NCBI GenBank assembly: GCA_012797975.1
Contig: JAAZOD010000012.1
Location: 1 to 64,000, forward strand
DNA: 64,000 nucleotides
From: Pelolinea sp.
Lineage (GTDB): Bacteria > Chloroflexota > Anaerolineae > Anaerolineales > Anaerolineaceae
Direction: 5' to 3'
Positions within the stretch are counted from its first letter, which is position 1. The number at the start of each line of letters is the position of its first letter. The translations under genes and the position numbers were made by a program. The notes beneath the pieces are model-generated. The model saw nothing but the letters and a program-made list of their open reading frames with translations, made no database searches and was not told the DNA's origin. Shown here one piece after another: positions 19,531 to 29,181 of this stretch.

Positions 19531-22113
19531 ATGTTTCTAGTGAAAAATTCTCATACCGTAGAAGTGAAGGACCTTTGTGTTGAATTGCAGAGCAATCCCA
19601 CGGATGGATTGACCAGTGAGGAAGCGGAAACACGGCTCACGACCATCGGACGTAATACCCTTATAGAAGAGAGGAAAGAATCCTTTTGGAAGGAATTCTT
19701 CGAGGAACTGCGCGAACCGATGGTGCTGATGTTGCTGGTGACCGGTGTGCTGTATGCCCTATGGGGTGAGGTCTCCGATGCGATCACGATCTTCATCATC
19801 ATTCTGACACTAAACACCGTAGAAGTGGTCAATGAACAGCGTTCCAAAAAGGCCATCGCCAGTTTGCGGAAACTGGCAGAGCCCACTGCCACGGTGCGCA
19901 GGGATGGGCATTTCCAAGAGGTCCCCGTCGAACAGGTTGTTCCTGGCGATCTGATCTTGCTGCAAGCCGGGCATCGTGTGCCTGCAGATGCGCGGCTGGT
20001 GGAATGTTTTGGGCTAGCCGTGGATGAATCTGCCTTGACCGGAGAATCAGTATCGGTTGAAAAAAAGAGTGATACGCTGCAAAATACGGCATTGCCACTG
20101 GCTGAACGCCATAATATGGTCTATTCCTCTACGCTCGTCGTGCGCGGGAAAGGGACAGCCCTGGTGGTGGCAACCGGCATGCAAAGCGAGATCGGGCGGG
20201 TGGCCGGGTTGGCCCGCCAGGTGAAAGAACCCCGCACACCCCTGCAGGGGATGATGGAAGAGTTGAGCAAAGTGCTGGTCTGGTTCGCATTAGGGTTCAG
20301 CGTGCTGGTCCCACTGGTCGGTATTTTCCTGGCACATCAACCGCCCCAACAAATGCTGTTGACCGGCCTGTCGCTGGCATTTGCCACTATTCCTGAAGAA
20401 TTGCCCATCATCATCACCATGGTTCTGTCATTGGGGGCGTTCCGGCTGTCGAAAAACCATGCCATTGCCAGACGTTTGAACAGCGTTGAATCGCTGGGAT
20501 CAGTGACGGTCATTGCTACGGATAAAACCGGCACGCTTACCGAAAACCGCATGGAAGTTGTCTGTTATGAACCAATGGAAGCGAAAGATGACCTGCTCAA
20601 ACTTGCCATGTTCTGCAATGATGCCACTCCCGACGGTGATGATTTCCATGGGGATGCGGTGGATACAGGTCTTTTGCGTGCAGCGCAGAAACAGGGGTGG
20701 AACATACAAGAAGAACGGAAAACAATTCAGGTCTTGGCTGAGTTTCCTTTTGATAACACCCGCAAACGCATGGCCACAATTTATCTAAAAGAGGGGCAGT
20801 ATTGGGTGGCGGTGAAGGGTGCCCCTGAAGCAGTTCTTGCCCGGTGTACGCTGATAGTGCAGGGTGAAGCTGTGATCCCTTTAACCGAACCTGTAAAACA
20901 GGTCGTCTTGGAGAAGGTGTCTCAAATGGCAGCCAATGGACTGCGGGTGCTGGCGTTTGCTAGAAGCAATCTACCTGCCTCAGGAGTGACCCAGGAAACT
21001 GCAGAAAGCGACCTGACCTTGGTGGGTTTGATCGGCTTGCAGGATCTGCCGCGCCCGGAGGTGCGGGAAGCAATTGCAACCTGCCAACGCGCGGGAATAC
21101 GTACCATCATGATCACCGGAGATCATCCACTGACTGCCAGATCCATTGGTCTGCAAGCTGGTCTGCAAGAGGTTGATGCGATCATGAGCGGGGCTGAACT
21201 GGATATGCTTTCGGATGAGGAATTGAAAGAAGCTGTGCGGCACACTTCGATCTATGCACGTGCTACCCCTGAGCATAAATTACGCATTGTGCAGGCACTG
21301 CAAGCGCTGGGCGAAAGGGTGGCAGTCACCGGCGATGGAGTGAACGATGCTCCGGCTTTGGCTGCTGCGGATATTGGAGTGGCCATGGGTGAGGGCGGTA
21401 CGGATGTGGCGCGCGAAGCGGCCGACATGATATTGACCAATGACAATTTCACCACCATTGTCAGTGCGGTTAAAGAAGGCCGCTTGATCTTTGAAAATCT
21501 GAAGAAAGGTGTGCGGTATTATCTGGCTTGCAAACTGGCGCTGATCTTGATCAATTTGCTACCAACACTGCTGCTGGTGCCGGTGCCCTTCGCACCGGTA
21601 CAGATCATCCTGATGGAGCTATTCATGGACCTGATGGCTGCTGCTGCGTTTGTGATCGAAAAACCGGAGTCGGATCTGCTTGACCAGCAGCCGCGCAACC
21701 CACAGGCCAAATTTATGGATAAATCCATGATGAGCAGCATCGTTCGTTCATCGTTGGGTTTGTTCGCAGCTGTAAGCGTGGGGTATCTGGTTACCTGGTA
21801 CGGTACCAAAGATGCAACTGCTTCACAAACTGTGGCTTTTTTCAGTTGGCTGATCGGACATGTGCTGTTGGCTTTTAACATGCGCTCTGAACGCCAGCCG
21901 CTTTTTCAATTAGGGCTGGGAAGCAATTCCATGATGCTTATTTGGGGACTGGGCGTGGCAGTCTTTCTGCTGATCTGTGCTTTCGTTCCGGCAGTTCAAC
22001 AATTGATGAAGATCACCCCATTGACTGGCAAGCAATGGCTGATGATCCTGGGAACCGCTTTTCTGGGAACTTTCTGGCTGGAAGTTGGCAAAGCGCTAAC
22101 CTTTCGGAAATAA
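19531..22113 (+). CDS. Cation-translocating P-type ATPase (P2 type)
   Basis: About 860 residues. The order is N-terminal cation-ATPase domain, TM1-2, actuator domain with TGES, TM3-4 with IPEELP, the phosphorylation motif DKTGTLTEN (Asp331), the nucleotide domain, the hinge TGDGVNDAPAL, and C-terminal helices. PEELP in TM4 and polar EKPESDLL after TM6 place it among P2 (Ca/Mn/K-type) pumps rather than CPx heavy-metal pumps, as no N-terminal CxxC is present. The ATG at 19531 has AAGGA six bases upstream; a TTG at 19498 is less likely. It is probably co-transcribed with the ChrB-N and MFS genes. Confidence 0.9.
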   Translation: MFLVKNSHTVEVKDLCVELQSNPTDGLTSEEAETRLTTIGRNTLIEERKESFWKEFFEELREPMVLMLLVTGVLYALWGEVSDAITIFIIILTLNTVEVVNEQRSKKAIASLRKLAEPTATVRRDGHFQEVPVEQVVPGDLILLQAGHRVPADARLVECFGLAVDESALTGESVSVEKKSDTLQNTALPLAERHNMVYSSTLVVRGKGTALVVATGMQSEIGRVAGLARQVKEPRTPLQGMMEELSKVLVWFALGFSVLVPLVGIFLAHQPPQQMLLTGLSLAFATIPEELPIIITMVLSLGAFRLSKNHAIARRLNSVESLGSVTVIATDKTGTLTENRMEVVCYEPMEAKDDLLKLAMFCNDATPDGDDFHGDAVDTGLLRAAQKQGWNIQEERKTIQVLAEFPFDNTRKRMATIYLKEGQYWVAVKGAPEAVLARCTLIVQGEAVIPLTEPVKQVVLEKVSQMAANGLRVLAFARSNLPASGVTQETAESDLTLVGLIGLQDLPRPEVREAIATCQRAGIRTIMITGDHPLTARSIGLQAGLQEVDAIMSGAELDMLSDEELKEAVRHTSIYARATPEHKLRIVQALQALGERVAVTGDGVNDAPALAAADIGVAMGEGGTDVAREAADMILTNDNFTTIVSAVKEGRLIFENLKKGVRYYLACKLALILINLLPTLLLVPVPFAPVQIILMELFMDLMAAAAFVIEKPESDLLDQQPRNPQAKFMDKSMMSSIVRSSLGLFAAVSVGYLVTWYGTKDATASQTVAFFSWLIGHVLLAFNMRSERQPLFQLGLGSNSMMLIWGLGVAVFLLICAFVPAVQQLMKITPLTGKQWLMILGTAFLGTFWLEVGKALTFRK

Positions 22114-22231
22114 TGCTTTTTTCTAAGAATCCATATAATCAGGTATACTATCCAGTTATTCAGAACTATGGTCTTTTGAAAAATTCTCCTCATCATATTG
22201 AAAAAAGATGAGATCGTTACAAAGGAGAAAA

Positions 22232-23092
22232 ATGACAACCGCTAATGAATTATCACCCAAAAAATCTTCCGCCTTTGACTGGTTCATTCGCCTTTTAAAG
22301 GGTGTGCTGGTGGGAATTGGCTTTATCGTCCCCGGACTTTCGGGCGGTGTGCTGGCAGTGGTGCTGGGAATCTATGAGCCGCTGATCAAGTTCTTGGGCA
22401 ATCTGAAAGAAAATTTCGTAAAGAACCTGCTCTTTTTCATCCCGATCGGCATTGGCGGCATTCTTGGGGTTTTGGCTTTTTCTGCCGTGGTTGACTTCGC
22501 ATTTTCTCATTATGCCGCCCAATTCATCTGGCTGTTCATCGGTTTTATTTCCGGAACATTCCCTTCACTGTATAAAACAGCCGGAAAGCAGGGTCGAAAA
22601 TCGGTTCACTGGGCTATCCTGGTTGTCATGGCTGTTGCGACATTTTTCTTCATGCGCTGGATAGAAACGGTCAAGAATGTAACCCTGCCCCAAACGTTCG
22701 TCAATTGGCTGCTGAGCGGTGCGTTGATCGGGCTGGGGGTGGTGGTGCCTGGAATGAGCCCATCCAATTTCCTGATCTATCTTGGCCTCTATCAGCCCAT
22801 GGCAAGCGGGATCTCGCATCTTGATTTTGGCGTGATCATCCCGTTGGTTGTGGGGGTCATTGTGTGTGTGCTAACATTCGCCAAGCTGGTATCCTGGCTG
22901 TTCAAAAAATTCTATGCTTCCATGTATCATCTGATCCTTGGTATTGTGGTCGGTTCCACGCTGGCCATTATCCCGGGTGGGGTTAGCGGATGGACGATCG
23001 CGGTGTGTGCACTGCTGTTTGCGTTCGGTGCTGTCTGCTCGTATGGGCTGGCGAAGTTGGATGAAAAATATCCTCATGAAAGTATTCTTTAA
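22232..23092 (+). CDS. DUF368 membrane protein (PopT-type polyprenyl-phosphate transporter)
   Basis: A 286-residue membrane protein of the DUF368 family, with GIGFIVPGLSGGVLAVVLGIYE near the N-terminus and a repeat of it, GLGVVVPGMSPSNFLIYLGLYQP, in the second half; these are the inverted re-entrant repeats of the family. DUF368 (PopT) proteins recycle undecaprenyl phosphate across the membrane for wall synthesis. The ATG at 22232 follows AAAGGAG; an earlier in-frame ATG lacks a site. It begins 118 bp after the ATPase gene, so it may have its own promoter. Confidence 0.88.
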   Translation: MTTANELSPKKSSAFDWFIRLLKGVLVGIGFIVPGLSGGVLAVVLGIYEPLIKFLGNLKENFVKNLLFFIPIGIGGILGVLAFSAVVDFAFSHYAAQFIWLFIGFISGTFPSLYKTAGKQGRKSVHWAILVVMAVATFFFMRWIETVKNVTLPQTFVNWLLSGALIGLGVVVPGMSPSNFLIYLGLYQPMASGISHLDFGVIIPLVVGVIVCVLTFAKLVSWLFKKFYASMYHLILGIVVGSTLAIIPGGVSGWTIAVCALLFAFGAVCSYGLAKLDEKYPHESIL

Positions 23093-23170
23093 AGAAGAAC
23101 TTTAAAGCTCGGGAAATATATTTCCGAGAATAAGTACTGAAAAAAGGGTTGATCATGACAGGGTTGACAT

Positions 23171-23356
23171 ATGAATGAGGATAATTCAAAAAACAAACCT
23201 CAAAATGAGCGGGATATAATGCTGGAAAAAATCAGTGAAAATTGGAGAGAACTTGGTTTTTTCCATAAGGTGGGTTTTACTGCAATAACAACCATTATAG
23301 CTGAGGAAGAAAAAGTTAAAAAGAAAATTAAAAAGAGGATTCTGGGCTTATCCTAA
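23171..23356 (+). CDS. Possible small charged protein, unrecognised
   Basis: A 61-codon frame with high Lys/Glu content: MNEDNSKNKPQNERDIMLEK at the start, a short hydrophobic middle (FFHKVGFTAITTIIAEE) and a KKKIKKRI tail. No clear Shine-Dalgarno site precedes either ATG (23171 or 23219). It lies in the 280-bp gap between the DUF368 and thioesterase genes, where nothing else is seen. Composition is plausible for a real small protein, but there is no family support. Confidence 0.35.
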   Translation: MNEDNSKNKPQNERDIMLEKISENWRELGFFHKVGFTAITTIIAEEEKVKKKIKKRILGLS

Positions 23357-23373
23357 ACCCATCATAGGAAATC

Positions 23374-24135
23374 ATGGATGAGGATGAAATTCTCTACGAA
23401 CAACAAGAACGGGTAAGCAGCTTTGAATGTGATTTTCAGGGGCAGTGGAAGGTAGCGGCGATCTTTCAACATTTGACCGAGGCAGCCACCATCAGCGCCA
23501 GTCGATTGGGGGTTGGGTTCGACGCCATGCTGGAGCAAAATTTGTATTGGGTGCATTCGCGCATGAAGATTCGCTTTCTACATTTTCCCCATGCGGGTGA
23601 CACAGTCATCCTCCGTACCTGGCCAAAGACCGTCCAGCAAAAACTGTTTTATGTTCGCGATTTTGAACTGCTGGATGAACAAAAACAACCACTGGCATTG
23701 GCAACATCTGCCTGGCTGGTGATCAATGCAGGCAGCCGGCGCATGGTATCTCCCTATTCCCTGAATTTTTCATTACCCAGTATTCCGGACCGGTATGGGT
23801 TGGATGAACCGTTGGAAAAGCTGGGATTCGAAAGAAGTGGGGAGGAACGGTTGCGCGTTCATGCCGGATATTCGGCGGTGGATATGCTGGGGCATGTTAA
23901 CAACAGCCGCTATGTGGAATGGATTTGCGATGCGTTCCCCATGGAAATGTACCGGAACAATGTCCTAGATTGGATGCAGGTCAATTACGATCATGAGGTC
24001 CGACCCGGTGAAGAGGTAGCTTTGTTTGTTGAGAAAAACGACAATGATGCTACTACCTGGCAAATCATCGGGGAAAATCTTTCCACCAACGTGCATGCCT
24101 TTGAGGCCGGTGCGCATTGGCGATGCCGAACCTAA
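23374..24135 (+). CDS. Acyl-ACP thioesterase (FatA/FatB-like)
   Basis: A 253-residue double-hotdog thioesterase. The first hotdog starts SFECDFQGQWKVAAIFQHLTEAA, and the second contains VDMLGHVNNSRYVEWI, with the Asn-His-type catalytic area of bacterial acyl-ACP thioesterases. It would release free fatty acids from acyl-ACP in the cytoplasm. Such stand-alone bacterial enzymes are common in anaerobic Firmicutes and Chloroflexi. AGGA lies eight bases before the ATG. An inverted repeat, GAAATTCGC (24140-24148)/GCGAATTTC (24190-24198), follows the stop. Confidence 0.88.
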   Translation: MDEDEILYEQQERVSSFECDFQGQWKVAAIFQHLTEAATISASRLGVGFDAMLEQNLYWVHSRMKIRFLHFPHAGDTVILRTWPKTVQQKLFYVRDFELLDEQKQPLALATSAWLVINAGSRRMVSPYSLNFSLPSIPDRYGLDEPLEKLGFERSGEERLRVHAGYSAVDMLGHVNNSRYVEWICDAFPMEMYRNNVLDWMQVNYDHEVRPGEEVALFVEKNDNDATTWQIIGENLSTNVHAFEAGAHWRCRT

Positions 24136-24215
24136 GAGCGAAATTCGCCTACTCTGGGTGCAGCATTATTTATCTGCTCGGAAAGGAAAGCGAATTTCAT
24201 ATTAAAATCTAGGGA

Positions 24216-24941
24216 ATGGAACTGCAAATTCAGAATATCCGCATCTTGGTCATTGAAGACGATCTGGCGGTTGCGCGCAGTCTGCATGACGGATTGGTCA
24301 AAGAGGGCTATTCCGTCCAGGTTTGTGATTCGGGAACCAGGGGAGTTGAGGCTGCCCAACAAAACCAGCCGCACCTGATCATTCTGGATATTCGGCTGCC
24401 GGATGGTCTGGGGTTCGATTTTTGTAAACAGATGCGCAAAGCAGGGCTGTACCAGCCCATTCTGGTTCTCACGGTGCGCGATGAGCCCATCGACAAGGTG
24501 CTGGCGTTGGAGATCGGGGCGGATGATTATATGACCAAACCATACAATCCCAGCGAATTAAACGCGCGCATCCGTGCTTTGCTGCGGCGTGCCTATGGCG
24601 AGTTTTCATCAACCGAAACCAAATTGATCTTCGTAGGCGATCTGGTCATCGATGTGTTGAAGGCAACCGTTTCGCGCAACCAGACCGTGATCAACCTTAC
24701 CCCAACCGAGTATCGCCTGTTCATGCACATGGCAAAACATCCGGGGCAAGTTTTCAGCCGTTCCCAGTTAAGCGGTAGCATCCGTGAATACGAAAGTGAA
24801 GAGGTGAACGACAGCCAGACTATCACGGTGTATATCCGCCGGTTGCGCGAAAAATTGGAATACGATCCGGCACATCCTAAATTGATCCTCACGGTGCCGG
24901 GCATCGGCTACCGGCTTTCGATCAATCCCGAACAGTATTAA
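24216..24941 (+). CDS. OmpR-family response regulator
   Basis: A 241-residue two-component regulator. The receiver domain has acidic residues E14-D15-D16, phospho-acceptor Asp58 (LIILDIRLPDG), Thr86 and Lys108 (DYMTKPY). The C-terminal winged helix ends RRLREKLEYDP...VPGIGYRL. It is followed by an exporter cluster that ends in a histidine kinase, the probable partner. A TAAAAT box ends seven bases before the ATG and no Shine-Dalgarno site is evident beyond AGGGA, so a very short leader is possible. Confidence 0.92.
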   Translation: MELQIQNIRILVIEDDLAVARSLHDGLVKEGYSVQVCDSGTRGVEAAQQNQPHLIILDIRLPDGLGFDFCKQMRKAGLYQPILVLTVRDEPIDKVLALEIGADDYMTKPYNPSELNARIRALLRRAYGEFSSTETKLIFVGDLVIDVLKATVSRNQTVINLTPTEYRLFMHMAKHPGQVFSRSQLSGSIREYESEEVNDSQTITVYIRRLREKLEYDPAHPKLILTVPGIGYRLSINPEQY

Positions 24942-25131
24942 TAAACTGTAACGAAGCAGACAGGGGGCTGAAATATGGGGAATGTAGACTTAGCTTCGAT
25001 ATTGATCTGCAAATTCAAAGAGAGTGATTTCATTGGGTTCTTGAAGGGAAGAGCACCCTTTTACCTTTTCCGTCCAGGTCAGCATGCTCTTTTGAATTGG
25101 AAAGAATACAGCACAAAATAATAGGAGAAAA

Positions 25132-25890
25132 ATGAAGAAATTTATCTTGAGCATTTTCATCCTGGTCGCTTTTCTCTTGGCGGCATGTGGAGGAAAAACA
25201 GCCGATACGGCAGAAATCGAAAATTTGGCTGCACCGCAGGTTGCAAGCACTTCTGCAAATGATGATGGTTCTGGTCAACAGCCCGTGCAACCTTCCGGTG
25301 AGCAACCAGCCATGACAGAACAGTACGTTTCGGAACTGACGAAATGCTTGATTGGCTTATTTAAATTGGATGGCACCGATCTGGCTCTCACGACCGATCA
25401 GATCACTGCACTGATCCCGATCCTCAATTCTTATCTGGAACAGGAACAAACTCAGAACCAGGATTCAGCTCCACAACAGCAAGCGGCAACTCCTGACACT
25501 TCTGTATTGCAGGAACAACAAACGGCGCTGGAAGAACAGCAGAACGCCCTGATCGCACAGATCAATGCTGTTCTAACCGCTGATCAAAAAAATTCCATTA
25601 CCTCATTGGAATTGGATCAGGAAACGGTCATGGCGTTCCTTGAAGAACAGGGCATTGCCATGGGCGGTGGACAGCCGGGTCAGGGGAATGGACAGAACAT
25701 GCCGCAGGGTACACCTTCCGGTGATCAAAATGGGAATGTGCCGCAGGTGCAGGGCACCCCAGCCAATGGAAATGGTGGACCTGGTGACGGCCGGGGTGGG
25801 AATCAACCGGGCGGAGGTGGGTTTGGCTCCACTTCGCGACTGTTGATCGAAGCGCTTCTACAGTCGCTGGAAGCAAAGATAAGTTCATGA
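25132..25890 (+). CDS. Lipoprotein with Gln-rich helix and Gly-rich tail
   Basis: 252 residues. A signal peptide ends in the lipobox LLAAC, so the protein should be membrane-anchored outside. A predicted helical region with many Gln (about 100-150; EQQTALEEQQNALIAQINAVL) follows. Residues about 180-235 are extremely Gly/Gln/Asn/Pro-rich (for example GQPGQGNGQNMPQG). AAT-AGGAG precedes the ATG. It lies between the response regulator and the exporter genes and ends in its own terminator. Similar Gly/Met/Pro-rich stretches occur in two other proteins of this cluster. Role is unknown; an extracytoplasmic binding or regulatory subunit is inferred. Confidence 0.65.
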   Translation: MKKFILSIFILVAFLLAACGGKTADTAEIENLAAPQVASTSANDDGSGQQPVQPSGEQPAMTEQYVSELTKCLIGLFKLDGTDLALTTDQITALIPILNSYLEQEQTQNQDSAPQQQAATPDTSVLQEQQTALEEQQNALIAQINAVLTADQKNSITSLELDQETVMAFLEEQGIAMGGGQPGQGNGQNMPQGTPSGDQNGNVPQVQGTPANGNGGPGDGRGGNQPGGGGFGSTSRLLIEALLQSLEAKISS

Positions 25891-25894
25891 ACGG

Positions 25895-25926
25895 AAAAAA
25901 GCTGTCGAAAACCGGCAGCTTTTTTT
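25895..25926 (+). terminator. Intrinsic terminator after the lipoprotein gene
   Basis: AAAAAAGCTGTCG (25895-25907) and CGGCAGCTTTTTT (25913-25925) form a stem of seven G+C-containing pairs extended by A-T pairs, ending in a T-run. Its position five bases after the stop suggests that the lipoprotein is expressed at a different level from the exporter genes that follow. Confidence 0.85.
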
Positions 25927-26045
25927 ACGAATGATCCTGTTCGCAAGTGGAAATATGAATAAATTGTAATGTGCAATAAAGGGGGTTGAAATATTGATTG
26001 GCTACACTTACTCAATCCTGCCACTTTCATGCAACGGAGATCGAC

Positions 26046-26942
26046 GTGAAATTAAAAAAGACCTTTACTGAAGATAGAAACAAAGAAAGACAAGAGCGTT
26101 TTTCTATCAATTTCAAGCGGCTTGGGTTGATGATTGCTCGGCCACGCCAGGTTTTCACAGAATTGGAGAGCGAAAATCATAAAGCGGATTGGAAAAGCCC
26201 GATCCTAGTCATTGCCGTGATTCTTTTGCTGGCGAGTTTGCTGGCTGTGACCAATTCTTCCAGCGCTTCCACCACACAATCGCAATCATCCAATTCGAAC
26301 TCCTCTTTCGGTTTTTCGAATATGGGTCCGGGAGGAATGCAGAGTGGCGGTCCTATGGGGATGGGAAGCCCGACACAATCAACCACAACCAGTGAATCCG
26401 CTTCAACGGATGAAACAGCGACTTCAAGCACCTCAAGTTCTTCCACCCTGCTCTCCCGGATTTTATCAGCGTTGGGTTCACTGCTGGGCTTTACACTGAC
26501 CTGGTTACTGATCGGAAGTCTTGCCAACCTGATTTCCATTTCATTTGGCGGACAGGGAAATACCAAGCTGGCAACCGTGTTTGCCGCATGGACGTGTGTT
26601 CCCTTCGGGATCCGTTCTCTGATGCAGATCATGTATGTGATTGCTACTGGAAATACAATCAATGCAGTAGGTCTTTCGGGGTTTGTTACCACTTCAACCA
26701 CTGCAATGGCGATTTTCTTAGAGAAAATCCTGGCTCAGATCGATATCTATACCATCTGGCAGGCAGTTCTGCTGGCCATGGGTGTGGGAGTGATGACGAA
26801 ACTGGATAAAAAGAAATCCATTCTAATTGCCCTGATCAGCGTGGTCATGGTGATCATGATCAAGGCACTGCTTGGATTGGGATTCGAAAAAATTGCCAGC
26901 ATTAATATCAGCAGCAGTTTGTTCAGCACAATGATGAGATGA
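26046..26942 (+). CDS. Yip1-domain membrane protein
   Basis: About 298 residues. I chose the GTG at 26046 because GGAG lies six bases upstream; a TTG at 25998 would add 16 unconvincing residues. The N-terminus (FKRLGLMIARPRQVFTELES) and the following helices match the Yip1 family of membrane proteins. After the first helix, an extracytoplasmic loop of about 75 residues is Ser/Gly/Met-rich (FSNMGPGGMQSGGPMGMGSP). Four more helices follow. The stop overlaps the ATPase start (ATGA), so it is translationally coupled to the ABC exporter. Role is unknown; a membrane scaffold or accessory subunit is inferred. Confidence 0.65.
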   Translation: MKLKKTFTEDRNKERQERFSINFKRLGLMIARPRQVFTELESENHKADWKSPILVIAVILLLASLLAVTNSSSASTTQSQSSNSNSSFGFSNMGPGGMQSGGPMGMGSPTQSTTTSESASTDETATSSTSSSSTLLSRILSALGSLLGFTLTWLLIGSLANLISISFGGQGNTKLATVFAAWTCVPFGIRSLMQIMYVIATGNTINAVGLSGFVTTSTTAMAIFLEKILAQIDIYTIWQAVLLAMGVGVMTKLDKKKSILIALISVVMVIMIKALLGLGFEKIASINISSSLFSTMMR

Positions 26943-27610
26943 CAAGCATAATTCGAGTAAACGAATTAAGAAAAATCTATGATATGGACGACAACGTCCA
27001 GGTTACAGCCCTGGCGGGGGTAAGTCTGGAGATCGAGGAGGGTTCTTTCGTGGCTGCCATGGGTCCCTCCGGTTCGGGAAAGAGCACGCTCATGCATATT
27101 GTGGGAGGCCTGGACCGTCCGACCTCGGGTTCTGTGAATGTTGGCAGCTATGATGTCACCAATCTGGATGAGCAACAGCTCGCATTCTTTCGAAGAAAGA
27201 TGATCGGTTTCATTTTTCAATCTTTCAATTTGATCGCGACCATGACCGCGCTGGAAAATGTGGCTCTGCCTTTGCGGTTATGTGGGGTTTCCAGAGATGA
27301 GCGGTTGGAGCGCGCTTATCGATTGTTGGAAGAGGTCGGGTTGAAAGATCGGGTTTATCACAAGCCGACCCAACTGTCGGGCGGTCAGCAGCAGCGCATT
27401 GCGGTTGCCCGGGCACTTGCCAATGATCCGCCTGTGATCCTGGCAGATGAACCCACCGGCAATCTGGATACAACCAGCGGTGAAAATATCATGGCGATGC
27501 TGAACGCTCTGAACGAAAAAGGGCACACGATCATGATCGTGACCCATGATCCGCGCATGACCAAACATGTTCATAGGGTTATTCAAATGCTGGATGGCTA
27601 TGTCCAATGA
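26939..27610 (+). CDS. ABC exporter ATPase (MacB/LolD type)
   Basis: A 223-residue nucleotide-binding subunit with Walker [11 protein letters not shown]-loop FQSFNL, signature [15 protein letters not shown], Walker [13 protein letters not shown] and H-loop THDP. The DEPTGNLD form and length are typical of the MacB/LolD/FtsE group that works with FtsX-fold permeases. The partner permease is two genes downstream. It powers export or extracytoplasmic mechanotransmission rather than import. Confidence 0.92.
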   Translation: MTSIIRVNELRKIYDMDDNVQVTALAGVSLEIEEGSFVAAMGPSGSGKSTLMHIVGGLDRPTSGSVNVGSYDVTNLDEQQLAFFRRKMIGFIFQSFNLIATMTALENVALPLRLCGVSRDERLERAYRLLEEVGLKDRVYHKPTQLSGGQQQRIAVARALANDPPVILADEPTGNLDTTSGENIMAMLNALNEKGHTIMIVTHDPRMTKHVHRVIQMLDGYVQ

Positions 27611-27635
27611 AAATAGAAACAAGGAATCATGCAAT

Positions 27636-29168
27636 ATGAAAAAAACTTTAATTGGAATCGCATTAATAGGAATGATAGTTTTCTCGGGATTTACAAGCAC
27701 AATTTCCTATAAAAACACCTTTAGCGGAAAAGCTATTCTTCAAGAGGAAACAACAGAAACCACTGAAGTCACTGAAACAGCAACCACGGTTGTATCTACA
27801 ACCGTAGCCCCGACCGCCACTACTATCCCGACTGCCACTGCTGTCCCTACCGCCACAACACCGGCCTATTCCCGCCCCTTGTTGAACCTGACCAGCTACT
27901 CTTACGACTCCTCGGAGGTATATGCCGGGAATGTTTTTGGCATGGATTGTGTTTTCCAGAATCTGGGCCAGCAACGCGCATATAACGTTGTGGTCACTTA
28001 TTCCGCCAGTTCCCTGACGGCTGAAGACAATGGCGGGGTGGATGTGATCTCTTCGCTGGGTGCGAGCGAGAGTGCTACTTCGGAACAGGATTTCACGGTG
28101 AGCAGCAGCATCAGTTCCAGCCCCGTAACGGTGAATGTCAATATTGAATACCGTGATGAGAGCGGCAAATCGTATACCCAATCCTTCGCAGTATCCATAA
28201 CGGTGACCGGCTACGGTTATTACTACACATCCACACCAGAAGGCAGGCCACAAATCGTGGTGGCGAACTATGAAACCGACATAGACCCATTGGAACCGGG
28301 CACCAGTTTTGTATTATCGATGAATCTGCAAAATCGTGGATACATGACCGCACAGAATGTGAGCATGGTATTTGGTGGCAGTTCCTCTTCAGGCAGTTCA
28401 ACCACCACGACTACCACGAGTGCCGACGATAATTTCCTTCCACTGGGTTCTTCGAATGTGCAGGTGATCGGAGATGTGGGGGTCAACCAATATATTCAGG
28501 TACAGCAGACTCTGGTGGTGAATTCGGAAATCACACCTGGCGTGTATCCGTTGACATTGAGCTTTACCTATACCGATGAGGATGGGAACGAATTCACAGA
28601 TAATCAGATCATCACCCTGCTTGTCCATCTGGTCCCTTCGATCGAGGTAAGTTTCTATGAAACGCCTGATCCTTTCTATGTGGGAGAAGCGTCAACCTTG
28701 CCCATCCAAGTGGTCAATATCGGAAGCGATTCGGTACTGCTGGGAGATATTTATATCAATGCAGAAAATGTCACGCTATCCAACAACCTTACCTTTGTGG
28801 GTACCTTGGAAAGCGGAGGCAGTTTTACGATCGATACGGATATCACTCCACAGCAGGCGGGAACCTTCCCAGTGACGGTGACCATTAATTATCAGGATAA
28901 TTTCAAAAAAGCCCAAACCATCACCCAAACCCTGAATATCACTGTGACCGATAATCAAATGGCTGTTGCCACCATTGATCCGGCGCTGGTCGCAACGGAA
29001 ATGGCAAAAATGCCCAATGGAGGATTTCCGACCAGCAACAGCAATGAAAATTTCGGCAGCATTCTGCTGCGCTTCTTCCGTGGCATGATCGGATTTGACA
29101 GCAGTGCGGTCAGCGGACAGAACCGAAATAATCCGGGCGTGATGAATACGGATTCAAGCGCGCAGTGA
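27636..29168 (+). CDS. Extracytoplasmic CARDB-like beta-sandwich protein of the exporter
   Basis: About 510 residues. The start at 27636 gives a classic signal peptide (MKKTLIGIALIGMIVFSG); AAGGA lies upstream. After a Thr-rich linker (residues about 45-85, TATTIPTATAVPTATTP) come three Ig-like/CARDB-type beta domains with the NLGQQRAYNVVV, QNRGYMTAQNV and VNIGSDSVLL pattern of COG1361 proteins. The C-terminal 50 residues are low complexity with no clear anchor. It lies between the ATPase and permease genes, where diderms have a membrane-fusion protein, so it may be the extracellular adaptor in a single-membrane cell (inference). Confidence 0.7.
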   Translation: MKKTLIGIALIGMIVFSGFTSTISYKNTFSGKAILQEETTETTEVTETATTVVSTTVAPTATTIPTATAVPTATTPAYSRPLLNLTSYSYDSSEVYAGNVFGMDCVFQNLGQQRAYNVVVTYSASSLTAEDNGGVDVISSLGASESATSEQDFTVSSSISSSPVTVNVNIEYRDESGKSYTQSFAVSITVTGYGYYYTSTPEGRPQIVVANYETDIDPLEPGTSFVLSMNLQNRGYMTAQNVSMVFGGSSSSGSSTTTTTTSADDNFLPLGSSNVQVIGDVGVNQYIQVQQTLVVNSEITPGVYPLTLSFTYTDEDGNEFTDNQIITLLVHLVPSIEVSFYETPDPFYVGEASTLPIQVVNIGSDSVLLGDIYINAENVTLSNNLTFVGTLESGGSFTIDTDITPQQAGTFPVTVTINYQDNFKKAQTITQTLNITVTDNQMAVATIDPALVATEMAKMPNGGFPTSNSNENFGSILLRFFRGMIGFDSSAVSGQNRNNPGVMNTDSSAQ

Positions 29169-29181
29169 TCATTGATGCAAA

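Noticed and set aside
27663-28253. 196-codon minus-strand frame
   Set aside because: It is a mirror of the Thr-rich and Ig-like coding sequence of the CARDB gene.
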